Assembly: GCA_026706225.1 (NCBI GenBank)
Contig: JAPOZE010000517.1
Location: 6,812-13,989 of the forward strand
Length of the DNA: 7,178 bases
Direction: 5' to 3'
DNA from: Acidobacteriota bacterium
GTDB lineage: Bacteria > Acidobacteriota > Terriglobia > Versatilivoradales > Versatilivoraceae
In this document: piece by piece, positions 1 to 5,816 of the stretch
Layout: every line of letters starts with the position of its first letter
Position numbering within the stretch: position 1 is the first letter of the stretch
Program-made: the position numbers and the translations under genes
Notes under the pieces: generated by a model
What the model saw: the letters and a program-made list of their open reading frames with translations, nothing else
What the model was told of the DNA's origin: nothing
The model's database searches: none

Positions 1-104
1 TGTCCTTGCCCTTCGAGGATGCGCTGGGTAACATGGCGGTGATCGAGGCCCTGCGAAGGTCAGCCCAAACCGGACGGGAAACCCCGGTGGTCGAGGGCAG
101 CTAA
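1..104 (+). CDS. C-terminal end of a probable Gfo/Idh/MocA family oxidoreductase (5' end outside window)
   Basis: The reading frame beginning at base 3 is open from the left edge to a TAA at 102-104 and encodes only the last 33 residues of a protein. The visible tail contains GNMAVIEALRRSAQTGRETPV. This pattern, an acidic/Asn-Met turn, then V-I-E-A-L-x-x-S-A-x-T-G-R-x-x-x-V, is typical of the final helix of Gfo/Idh/MocA NAD(P)-dependent sugar or inositol dehydrogenases. The other two plus-strand frames stop within the first 45 bases, which supports this one. The nucleotide-binding domain is outside the window, so substrate and exact family cannot be given. The downstream ypdA-like gene is on the same strand, 88 bases from its preferred start, so co-transcription is possible. 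The family call rests on recall of the C-terminal motif alone. Confidence 0.55.
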   Translation, partial: SLPFEDALGNMAVIEALRRSAQTGRETPVVEGS

Positions 105-141
105 GGACTCCCGGGTGCATCGATCCCTATCCCGGTCTCAC

Positions 142-165
142 TCCGCCGGTCCTTCCGCCGGACCC
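142..165 (+). repeat. Two tandem 12-bp near-identical units upstream of ypdA
   Basis: Bases 142-153 and 154-165 are near copies, each beginning TCCGCCGG and differing mainly at one T/A position. Because the units contain GGTCC and GGACC, bases 148-152 and 160-164 can also pair as a 5-bp stem with a 7-base loop. The element lies between the upstream oxidoreductase tail and the preferred ypdA start at 193. It would encode the SAGPSAGP repeat if translation began at the GTG at 115. It may be a small leader structure or simple slippage; no function can be assigned. Confidence 0.4.
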
Positions 166-192
166 CGGCCTGTCAGGGGCAACTGGAAGCTC

Positions 193-1206
193 ATGATTCC
201 CAACCTCTCTCCAATCCACGACATCATCATCATCGGCGCCGGCCCCACGGGGTTGGCCTGCGCCATCGAGGCGGAAACGCGGGGACTGGATTACCTGGTG
301 ATCGAGAAGGGGTGCATTGTCAATTCGATCAAGAATTTCCCGCTCCAGATGACCTTCTTCACCACTCCGGAACTGCTGGAAATCGGCGGCATGCCCTTTG
401 TGACCCCCTACCAGAAGCCGACTCGTCTGGAGGCCTTGAAATACTACCGCCGGGTGGCCGATACCTACCGGCTGAAGCTGCATCTCTACGAGACCGTATT
501 GAGCGTGGAAGGCCGTGACGGCAATTTTCAGGTCAGGACGGAAACCCGGGATCGGCAGACCCGCCATTACCGGGCCCGCAAGATCGTCCTGGCCACCGGG
601 TACTATGACATCCCCAATTTTCTGAACGTCCCCGGAGAAGACCTGCCCAAGGTGACCCACTACTACAGGGAAGCCCATCCCTACTATGGAATGGAGGTGG
701 CGGTGATCGGCGGCAAGAACTCGTCCGCGGTGGCCGCCCTGGATCTCTACCGTGCCGGGGCCCGGGTCACGCTCATCCACCGGGGGAGCCGGCTGAGCTC
801 GAGCATCAAGTACTGGATCAAGCCCGATATCGAAAACCGCATCAAGGCCGGGGAGATCCAGGCCCGGTTCGACACCACCGTGCTGGAGATCACCCAACGG
901 ACCTTGGTGATACGCCACCGCTCGGGGGAGACTCTCTCCCTGGAAAACGACTTCGTATTCGCCATGACCGGTTATCGTCCCGACCTGGAATTCTTCCATT
1001 CCATCGGAGTTCGCCTGGACCCTGAAGATCAGCGCCCCCTGATCGACAAGGACAGCTACGAGAGCAATGTTGCCGGAGTCTACCTGGCCGGGGTGGTGGT
1101 GGCGGGCATGTTCACCAACGAGGTCTTCATCGAGAACGGTCGATTTCATGGTAAGGTTGTGGTGGATCACATCACGGAGCAACTGAAGAAGCGGGCGGTT
1201 TCGTAA
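193..1206 (+). CDS. ypdA: YpdA family NAD(P)H/FAD reductase (putative bacillithiol disulfide reductase)
   Basis: A 337-residue cytosolic flavoprotein, close to the usual YpdA length of about 320-330. In bacilli and staphylococci YpdA uses NADPH and FAD to reduce bacillithiol disulfide. Visible features are an N-terminal FAD Rossmann motif (DIIIIGAGPTG, residues 10-20), the family signature KGCIVNSI (39-46), the segment ATGYYDIPNF, a second dinucleotide motif VIGGKNSSA starting near residue 171, and FAMTGYRPDLEF near 256-267. The C-terminal VYLAGVVVAG...IENGRFHG matches the end of YpdA proteins. The ATG at 193 was chosen because homology begins there. The frame stays open to a GTG at 115, but the extra 26 residues are a Ser/Pro/Gly repeat-like stretch (SAGPSAGP) without family similarity. 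A weak GGAAG lies at 185-189. In Firmicute YpdA the motif reads GGGPCG with a functional Cys; here that position is Thr19. Cys23 and Cys41 are nearby, so the redox mechanism may differ. Family assignment is firm, substrate is inferred. Confidence 0.9.
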   Translation: MIPNLSPIHDIIIIGAGPTGLACAIEAETRGLDYLVIEKGCIVNSIKNFPLQMTFFTTPELLEIGGMPFVTPYQKPTRLEALKYYRRVADTYRLKLHLYETVLSVEGRDGNFQVRTETRDRQTRHYRARKIVLATGYYDIPNFLNVPGEDLPKVTHYYREAHPYYGMEVAVIGGKNSSAVAALDLYRAGARVTLIHRGSRLSSSIKYWIKPDIENRIKAGEIQARFDTTVLEITQRTLVIRHRSGETLSLENDFVFAMTGYRPDLEFFHSIGVRLDPEDQRPLIDKDSYESNVAGVYLAGVVVAGMFTNEVFIENGRFHGKVVVDHITEQLKKRAVS

Positions 1207-1241
1207 CCTGCAGGATCCGCCGCACCCCGAGGGTCGAACCC

Positions 1242-1261
1242 GGTCCCCGAAACCGGGGATC
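1242..1261 (+). other. GC-rich stem-loop between ypdA and the RskA-like gene
   Basis: Bases 1244-1249 (TCCCCG) pair with 1254-1259 (CGGGGA) across a 4-base loop. A G-T pair and a G-C pair extend the stem to 8 bp. It sits 35 bases after the ypdA stop and 22 bases before the next ATG. No run of T follows, so it does not fit a classical intrinsic terminator. It could be a processing or partial attenuation structure, or chance in GC-rich DNA. Confidence 0.4.
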
Positions 1262-1271
1262 TCCGGGCGTC

Positions 1272-1277
1272 AAGAGG
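1272..1277 (+). promoter_or_regulatory. Ribosome binding site supporting the ATG at 1284
   Basis: AAGAGG lies 6 bases before the ATG at 1284, good Shine-Dalgarno placement. The frame is open further upstream, so this site is the main reason for choosing that start. Confidence 0.5.
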
Positions 1278-1283
1278 CTGGCC

Positions 1284-2120
1284 ATGGCTGTGGCAGGAAG
1301 AAGGGGGACCGGGCGAGCAGCGACCGCCGAGCCGGCCGGGATTGGCGGGAGCAATGCAGTGGGAACTCTCGACCCCGAGGAGACGCCCGGCCCGAAGGCC
1401 GGCGCGGCCGCCGTCGGCTCCAATGGCGAATCGGCGGTCCCGGAATCCGACCGCCCGGTTTCTCCCTCGCCTCCGCTCTCTGCGGATCTACCTCTCTCGC
1501 CCGGCCTGAAGGAGAAGGTGCTGGAGGCCGTCAGGAACGTGAGGCCCGAAGCGGGCGGCGACCGGGCCGGCAAGCTTTCGCCATCGCGGGAGGCCTCATC
1601 ACTCAGGCACTGGCTTCCCTGGGTCTGCGCCGCCGCGGCAGGCCTGGCCCTGGCATTGTCCATGGAAAACCTGCGCCGCCTCGACCGGGAAGTGGCCGTC
1701 TATCAGGCCGGCCTGGTCGAGTTGGCCGGCCAGGTTCGCGAGCTTCAGGGCCGACTGGACCGGGAGGGTGGCGCCTCGACCTTTCTGAACGATCCCGGCG
1801 TCCGGGCGCTGCTGCTGTTGGGGACCCCCAAGAGTCCCGAGGCCAGGGGAGCGGTGTTCTGGAGCAGCCAGGAACGCAAGGCGCGGCTCTACACCTCCAG
1901 GCTGCCGCAACTCTCCCGGGAAAAGACCTACCAGCTCTGGCTGATCACCGACGAGCCCGTGGGTGCGGGGACCTTTCGAGTCAACCCCGCGGGACAGGGC
2001 TACCTGGAGGTGGTCGACCTGGATCGGACGGCTCCGCCGGTAGAGATTGCGGTCAGCATGGAACCGGCCGGAGGGGCTCCCCGACTCACGGGGGACGTTT
2101 ACCTTGCGGGGTCGTTCTAG
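1284..2120 (+). CDS. RskA-type anti-sigma factor domain protein, membrane-anchored, without a recognisable zinc-binding anti-sigma domain
   Basis: A 278-residue predicted single-pass membrane protein. Residues 1-72 are rich in Gly, Ala, Pro, Ser and Glu and look disordered. A short helix (LKEKVLEAVRNV, 75-86) resembles the linker that precedes the membrane segment in RskA proteins. One transmembrane helix follows (about 110-127, WLPWVCAAAAGLALALSM), then a heptad-like, probably coiled-coil stretch (about 128-160), then an extracytoplasmic domain (about 168-278). That domain contains KTYQLWLI, the GTFRVNPAGQGYLEV strand and VSMEPAGGAPRLTGDVYLAG, the characteristic end of the RskA C-terminal domain (anti-sigma-K family). 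RskA proteins normally hold an ECF sigma factor through a cytoplasmic zinc-binding domain with an HxxxCxxC motif. None is present here and no sigma factor gene adjoins, so sigma binding is doubtful. Its stop codon overlaps the Shine-Dalgarno sequence of the next gene, suggesting coupled expression. The domain call is confident; the regulatory role is not. Confidence 0.8.
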   Translation: MAVAGRRGTGRAATAEPAGIGGSNAVGTLDPEETPGPKAGAAAVGSNGESAVPESDRPVSPSPPLSADLPLSPGLKEKVLEAVRNVRPEAGGDRAGKLSPSREASSLRHWLPWVCAAAAGLALALSMENLRRLDREVAVYQAGLVELAGQVRELQGRLDREGGASTFLNDPGVRALLLLGTPKSPEARGAVFWSSQERKARLYTSRLPQLSREKTYQLWLITDEPVGAGTFRVNPAGQGYLEVVDLDRTAPPVEIAVSMEPAGGAPRLTGDVYLAGSF

Positions 2121-2124
2121 GAAG
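2119..2124 (+). promoter_or_regulatory. Ribosome binding site overlapping the RskA-like stop codon
   Basis: AGGAAG begins inside the TAG stop (2118-2120) of the preceding gene and ends 8 bases before a TTG at 2133. This placement favours TTG 2133 as a start of the HupE-like gene and suggests translational coupling. It argues against the shorter start at TTG 2208 considered for the same gene. Confidence 0.45.
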
Positions 2125-2132
2125 ACCTGCCC

Positions 2133-3359
2133 TTGGCAAGAATTCCCGATACAGTCTCTTCTGGTGTGTCTTCGTGGTCCTTCGTGCCCCTTCGTGGAAC
2201 TAATTTATTGTCTCTTCGCGGATGCCCTTCGCCGACGCACTCCCTCATTGGTTCAATCGTTGCCCTGACGGCTCTCATCCTTCTCACTGCCGTCCCGGCC
2301 CCGGCGCATGATTTCGCCTTCACCGAGGCCACCCTGCTGATTCAGCGCGACGGGGCCTACCGGATCGACCTGCGGGTGGACGTGGATGCCCTGGCCCTGG
2401 GGGTCTCTCCCACCACCGATTCGGCCGAGGTCGTGGCCGAGTTGCAGGCCATGACTCCCCAAGAGCTGGCCGAGGCGGTGGAAAATGCCCGGCAGACGGT
2501 CCTGCGCCGGGTAAGGCTTCGTTTCGACGGCGTGAAGCAGAGGCCCGAGGTCGGCTTTCCCGAGCAGGGGACGGAACTGGCGCTGGAGAACGAGCTTCCC
2601 ACTCTGCTGGGACTGACGGCCAGGCTTTCGGGAAAGATTCCCGCCGGGGCCGAGGCCATCACCTTCGGAGCCTCGCGAGCCTTCAAGACGGTCCACCTCA
2701 CCCTGCTGGATCAACGCACCGGCCAATCCAGCCGGCAGATCCTGGGGGTCGGGGAGGACAGCGCGCCCTATCCCCTGCAAGGCGGGGGCGTGGTGGAGGG
2801 CATGGGGAGGGTGGCATTCAGCTACCTGGTGCTGGGCTTCGAGCACATTCTTCCCGCCGGGGCGGACCACATTCTGTTCGTGCTGGGCCTGTTTCTGCTG
2901 GGGCGGCGGTTTCGACCCCTCCTCTGGCAGGTGACGGCCTTCACTCTGGCCCACTCGGTGACGCTGGTCCTCTCGAGTTATGACCTGGTGTCGCTGCCTT
3001 CACGGCCCGTGGAGGCGCTGATCGCTCTCTCCATCGCCTACGTGGCCGCCGAGAACCTGGCCACCTCCGAGCTGAAGCCCTGGCGCCCGGCCGTTGTCTT
3101 CGCATTCGGCCTGTTGCACGGACTGGGCTTTGCCGACGTTCTGCGGGAATTGGGTCTGCCGGAAGACCACTTCATGACGGCCCTGGTGGCCTTCAACGTT
3201 GGGGTGGAACTGGGGCAGGTGGCCGTGCTGCTGCTGGCCTTTGCCGCGGTGGGATGGTTCCGGAAGGAGCCCTGGTACCGCAAGGGCGTGGTCCTGCCGG
3301 GCTCGATCCTCATCGGCGCCATCGGTCTCTACTGGTTCCTGGAGCGGGCGTTCGGGTAG
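2133..3359 (+). CDS. HupE/UreJ-like membrane protein
   Basis: A 408-residue exported, multipass membrane protein of the HupE/UreJ-2 type; relatives of this superfamily are thought to move nickel or another transition metal. A signal-like hydrophobic segment (about 38-55) ends in VPAPA, with likely cleavage leaving His59-Asp at the mature N-terminus. A soluble domain of about 160 residues follows, then about six membrane helices from residue 228 onward. Conserved His/acid motifs are GFEHILPAGADH (235-246), FTLAHS (270-275), HGLGFA (329-334) and NVGVELGQ (355-362), all family signatures and possible metal ligands. The TTG at 2133 has a well-placed AGGAAG but gives an unusually long stretch before the hydrophobic core. 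A TTG at 2208 would give a more normal signal peptide of about 33 residues, with only a weak GGAA upstream. The contested first 75 bases contain a 10-bp periodic repeat. No urease, hydrogenase or other nickel enzyme is visible nearby, so the substrate is unknown. The methyltransferase start is 4 bases downstream. Confidence 0.83.
   Translation: MARIPDTVSSGVSSWSFVPLRGTNLLSLRGCPSPTHSLIGSIVALTALILLTAVPAPAHDFAFTEATLLIQRDGAYRIDLRVDVDALALGVSPTTDSAEVVAELQAMTPQELAEAVENARQTVLRRVRLRFDGVKQRPEVGFPEQGTELALENELPTLLGLTARLSGKIPAGAEAITFGASRAFKTVHLTLLDQRTGQSSRQILGVGEDSAPYPLQGGGVVEGMGRVAFSYLVLGFEHILPAGADHILFVLGLFLLGRRFRPLLWQVTAFTLAHSVTLVLSSYDLVSLPSRPVEALIALSIAYVAAENLATSELKPWRPAVVFAFGLLHGLGFADVLRELGLPEDHFMTALVAFNVGVELGQVAVLLLAFAAVGWFRKEPWYRKGVVLPGSILIGAIGLYWFLERAFG
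2165..2220 (+). repeat. Short 10-bp-periodic TTCGTG repeat followed by an AT-rich patch
   Basis: TTCGTG occurs at 2171-2176, 2181-2186 and 2191-2196, exactly 10 bases apart, with a degenerate fourth copy TTCGCG at 2215-2220. Between the third and fourth copies lies an AT-rich stretch (2198-2210, AACTAATTTATTG) that stands out in this GC-rich window. From memory, similar runs of TTCGTG- or TTTGTG-type units occur in intergenic DNA of several GC-rich bacterial phyla, but this could not be checked here. The element lies in the disputed 5' end of the HupE-like gene. It may therefore be untranslated leader, or a repeat translated as part of the signal region. Confidence 0.6.
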
Positions 3360-3363
3360 AGAA

Positions 3364-4194
3364 ATGGATGAAACCAGGGACCGCTCCTACCCCATGAAGT
3401 ACACCGAAGAGGAGTTGCGACGGCTTCGGTTTCAGGGACGGTATTGGGGAGAGATCAGCCTGGAAGTGTTGCTGGAGGCCGGTCTCGGGACCGGAATGCG
3501 CGTGCTGGACCTGGGCTGCGGGGCTGGCGATTTCAGCCTGCAGGCCGCCGAGCTGGTGGGCCCCTCGGGGTCGGTCCTGGGCATTGACCGTTCACCCCGG
3601 GCAGTGCAACAAGCCGGTCGCCGCGCGGCTGCGCTGCAGGTCAAGCACCTGCGCTTTCAGGCGGCCGACCTGGAGAAGATCGACCTCCCGCTCACGTTCG
3701 ACGCCCTCATCGGCCGCTTCATCCTGATGTTCCTGGCCGACCCGACCGGTACCCTGGCCCGAGTCATCGGCCGGTTGGCCCCCGGAGGAGTGGTGGCCTT
3801 CGTCGAAACCGACCTGGCGGTCGCCCGTTCCATCCCGGCCGTACCCAGGGTCGACACCGCGCTGGAGTGGATCCGGGAAACCTTCCGGCGGTCCGGGATC
3901 TGCCTGGACCTGGGTCCGCTGTTGTGGCGGGTCTTCCGCGACGCAGGCCTGGAAGAACCCCGCCTGGTGGTGCGCCAGAAACTGCACCCGGCGCCTTGCC
4001 GGGAGGGGGTCCGGTGGGTCTCGGAACTGGTGCGGAGCCTTGTTCCCGAGATGGAACGGCTCGGCGTGGCCTCGGCGGACGAAGTCGGGATCGAGACGCT
4101 TGAAGAGGAGTTGCACCAGGAACTGCTGAGCCGGGAGGCCACCCTGTGCACCCCGCTGGTGGTGGGCGCCTGCAGCCGGATTCGGGAACCCTGA
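3364..4194 (+). CDS. Class I SAM-dependent methyltransferase
   Basis: A 276-residue soluble protein with a seven-strand Rossmann-type methyltransferase domain in its first two thirds. Motif I is RVLDLGCGAGDF (46-57). The acidic residue ending strand beta-2 is Asp75 in GIDRS, followed by an adenine-side acidic segment QAADLEKIDL, then LAPGGVVAFVETD (motif post-III). The overall pattern is that of the UbiE/methyltransferase-11/25 group, which transfers a methyl group from S-adenosylmethionine to a small molecule. The C-terminal portion, about 100 residues, lacks motifs I can use to name the acceptor. The ATG at 3364 lies 4 bases after the HupE-like stop and fits a continued operon; an internal ATG at 3394 is possible but less likely. 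The frame also extends upstream into the HupE gene, but that part is an out-of-frame shadow. The gene ends 20 bases from the convergent M24 peptidase stop, with no clear terminator between them. Confidence 0.88.
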   Translation: MDETRDRSYPMKYTEEELRRLRFQGRYWGEISLEVLLEAGLGTGMRVLDLGCGAGDFSLQAAELVGPSGSVLGIDRSPRAVQQAGRRAAALQVKHLRFQAADLEKIDLPLTFDALIGRFILMFLADPTGTLARVIGRLAPGGVVAFVETDLAVARSIPAVPRVDTALEWIRETFRRSGICLDLGPLLWRVFRDAGLEEPRLVVRQKLHPAPCREGVRWVSELVRSLVPEMERLGVASADEVGIETLEEELHQELLSREATLCTPLVVGACSRIREP

Positions 4195-4214
4195 ATCAGC
4201 TTCCGTTGTTGGCC

Positions 4215-5375
4215 CTATATCTCCAGCACCTTGGGAAACCGGGTCAGGTTGCGGTGGCCCCGGGGGGTGATCAGGATCAGATCCTCGATGCGTACGCCGC
4301 CGACGCCGGAGTAGTAGAGGCCGGGCTCGACGGTGACCACCTGGCCGGCCTGCAGGATCGATTCCTTCCTGGAGCCGATGTGGGGCGCCTCGTGGATCTC
4401 CAGCCCGACTCCGTGGCCGGTTCCGTGGAAGAAGCCTTGCATGCGTCCCCGCTTCAGGCCGGTAGGAAAGCCCTTCGAATCGAAGAAGTTCCGAACGGAC
4501 TGGTGAATCTGCTGCCCGCTGGCTCCCGGTCCGGCCTGCTCGAGCGCCAGGGCCTGGCCCTTGGCCACGCAACGGTAGAGCGCCCGGACCTTTTCGCCGG
4601 CCCGGCCCCGCACCACGGTTCTGGTGATGTCTCCCCAGTAGCCGTCCTTCTGCGAGCGCGGGAAGACATCCAGGATGATCGGCCGGTGGGCCGGCAAGGG
4701 GCCGTGGCCCTCGTTGTGGGGGTCGCAGCCCTGGGCGCCGCCGGCCACGATGGTGTGGGTGGCGACGAAGCCCAGCTTCAGCAGCACGGTGTTGATGGCC
4801 TCCTTGACGCGTTCGGCGGTGAGGGCGGCGCCGTCCTGCTCCAGCTTTCCCCGGGAAGTGATCCGGGCCTGGCGGATGAGATCGATGCCGGCCTGGAGGC
4901 CGGCTTCGGCGGCCCGCTGAGCCCGGGTGATCTGCCGGACCTCCCGGGCTTGCTTGACCTGGCGCTGGTCGAAGAAGGGCCCCTGCTTGACCCGGACGCG
5001 CAATCCTCGCCGGCGCAACTGAAAGGCCAGTCCGGCGGGGAAGTCGAAGGGGACCAGCAGGGTGCGCACTCCCCTGCCGGACAGCAACCGGTGCAGCACC
5101 GCCGCCGTCGTGATGGCGCGCCGCCCTTCCCCGCGGAGTTCGGCCTGCAGGGCGGAGAGCGAGATCACCTCGTCCACCCGGGCCTGGCGGCGGGCCCGGT
5201 CGATTTCCAGGTCGTTCATCACCACGTGGGAGCGGCCGCCGTGCAGGAAGCAGGCGAAGCGATCGGGGGCGAAGAATCGGGTGGCATAGAGCAGGTCGGC
5301 GTTCCGCTCGCTGGCGGCGAACAGCAGCCTGGCCTCGGTCGAGGAATCCGCCTCGAGGTGGTCCGTGTCAGCCAT
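4215..5375 (-). CDS. M24 family metallopeptidase (Xaa-Pro aminopeptidase/dipeptidase-like)
   Basis: A 386-residue cytosolic enzyme of the pita-bread fold, likely removing an N-terminal residue before proline or cleaving Xaa-Pro dipeptides. An N-terminal substrate-domain-like part (about 1-140) precedes the catalytic part. All five metal ligands of the M24 family are visible, numbered from this start: Asp236 (IILDVFP), Asp249 (GDITRT), His321 (GTGHGVG), Glu350 (VEPGLY) and Glu364 (RIEDL). His220 in the PHN segment and the HEAPHIG segment match conserved positions. The protein is therefore expected to be active with two metal ions. The ATG at 5375 was chosen because it overlaps the upstream HigA-like stop as ATGGCTGA, an 8-base overlap suggesting translational coupling. 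The frame remains open to an ATG at 5414, which would overlap the HigA gene by 47 bases and has no better ribosome site. The exact peptidase subtype cannot be set from sequence alone. Confidence 0.9.
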   Translation of the reverse strand: MADTDHLEADSSTEARLLFAASERNADLLYATRFFAPDRFACFLHGGRSHVVMNDLEIDRARRQARVDEVISLSALQAELRGEGRRAITTAAVLHRLLSGRGVRTLLVPFDFPAGLAFQLRRRGLRVRVKQGPFFDQRQVKQAREVRQITRAQRAAEAGLQAGIDLIRQARITSRGKLEQDGAALTAERVKEAINTVLLKLGFVATHTIVAGGAQGCDPHNEGHGPLPAHRPIILDVFPRSQKDGYWGDITRTVVRGRAGEKVRALYRCVAKGQALALEQAGPGASGQQIHQSVRNFFDSKGFPTGLKRGRMQGFFHGTGHGVGLEIHEAPHIGSRKESILQAGQVVTVEPGLYYSGVGGVRIEDLILITPRGHRNLTRFPKVLEI

Positions 5376-5790
5376 GGGAGGAAGAGTTGCCAACTTTCTG
5401 AAGCGCGTTCGCATTCAACTCTGTGTTGGTGAGCTCGTACTCACGTACAAGCACGTCGGCTGGAAGGTTCCATTCGATCGACAAGGCCCGGATCATCGCC
5501 AGACTGAGCGGGCGGCGCCGATTGAGCACTTCCGAAGCGCGTGGCTGGGAACCAATGAGTGCCGCAAAGTCTTTCTGGCGCAAGCCACGGGACTCCATGA
5601 CGTGCTCAATAGCCGAGATCGGATCCGGTGCCTCTATGGTCCACCTCTCAGCCTCGTAGGCCTCCACAAGGGTAACCAGAACCTCGAGCTCGTCGCTTTC
5701 AGGGGTGTCGGGTGCTGCCCCCATCAGGCTGTCAATTACGGTCAACACCTTGTCGTAGTCGGCTTCGCTCTTGATCCGTTTGATTTTCAT
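5368..5790 (-). CDS. HigA-type antitoxin / HTH transcriptional regulator, no adjacent toxin
   Basis: A 140-residue protein resembling the larger HigA antitoxins. An N-terminal segment (MKIKRIKSEADYDKVLTVID, 1-20) and an acidic stretch (about 28-46) precede the region PISAIEHVMESRGLRQKDFA. A Cro/C1-type helix-turn-helix spans about 68-90 (GLRQKDFAALIGSQPRASEVLN). In HigBA modules this protein neutralises an mRNA-cleaving HigB toxin and represses its own promoter. The toxin gene usually lies just upstream on the same strand, but here only 26 bases separate it from the end of dacB, too little for any toxin. The start at 5790 is supported by GGGAG 6 bases upstream. Two 60-base samples of this gene contain 55% and 58% G+C against 72% in a dacB sample, suggesting acquisition from elsewhere. 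Its stop overlaps the M24 peptidase start, so it may be co-translated with it. Function as an active antitoxin is uncertain. Confidence 0.85.
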   Translation of the reverse strand: MKIKRIKSEADYDKVLTVIDSLMGAAPDTPESDELEVLVTLVEAYEAERWTIEAPDPISAIEHVMESRGLRQKDFAALIGSQPRASEVLNRRRPLSLAMIRALSIEWNLPADVLVREYELTNTELNANALQKVGNSSSHG

Positions 5791-5796
5791 GTTGCA

Positions 5797-5801
5797 CTCC
5801 C
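5797..5801 (-). promoter_or_regulatory. Ribosome binding site of the HigA-like gene
   Basis: On the minus strand GGGAG lies 6 bases before the ATG at 5790, the clearest Shine-Dalgarno sequence in the minus-strand cluster. Bases 5797-5800 can pair with 5806-5809 (CTCC/GGAG) across a 5-base loop, so a weak hairpin could partly mask it. This pairing is only 4 bp and may not matter. Confidence 0.5.
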
Positions 5802-5816
5802 TTTTGGAGAGGCACG

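Noticed and set aside
115..192. N-terminal extension of YpdA from the GTG at 115
   Set aside because: The extra 26 residues come from a tandem repeat and have no similarity to YpdA proteins, whose homology begins at the ATG at 193.
127..1182. Long minus-strand open frame (351 codons) opposite ypdA
   Set aside because: The plus strand encodes clear YpdA motifs throughout. The antisense translation shows no family pattern and is a composition artefact.
1230..1240. GGGTCGAACCC resembling a tRNA T-arm
   Set aside because: No acceptor stem, D-arm or anticodon arm can be placed around it, so it is not a tRNA or a clear tRNA-derived attachment site.
4195..4214. Possible bidirectional terminator between the convergent methyltransferase and M24 genes
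   Set aside because: The 20-base gap contains no stem-loop or T-run that I can see.
3592..4572. Minus-strand open frame spanning the methyltransferase and the M24 3' end
   Set aside because: It crosses two well-supported genes in the wrong frame and reads as Arg/Gly/Pro-rich low complexity.
4146..5432. Long plus-strand open frame (428 codons) opposite the M24 peptidase
   Set aside because: It lies antisense to a gene with all five M24 metal ligands. Its translation is Gly/Ala/Leu/Gln-rich without recognisable motifs, as expected from the complement of GC-rich coding DNA.
5791..5816. Possible remnant of a HigB toxin upstream of the HigA-like gene
   Set aside because: Only 26 bases lie between the dacB stop and the HigA start, and they hold a ribosome site rather than a coding remnant.
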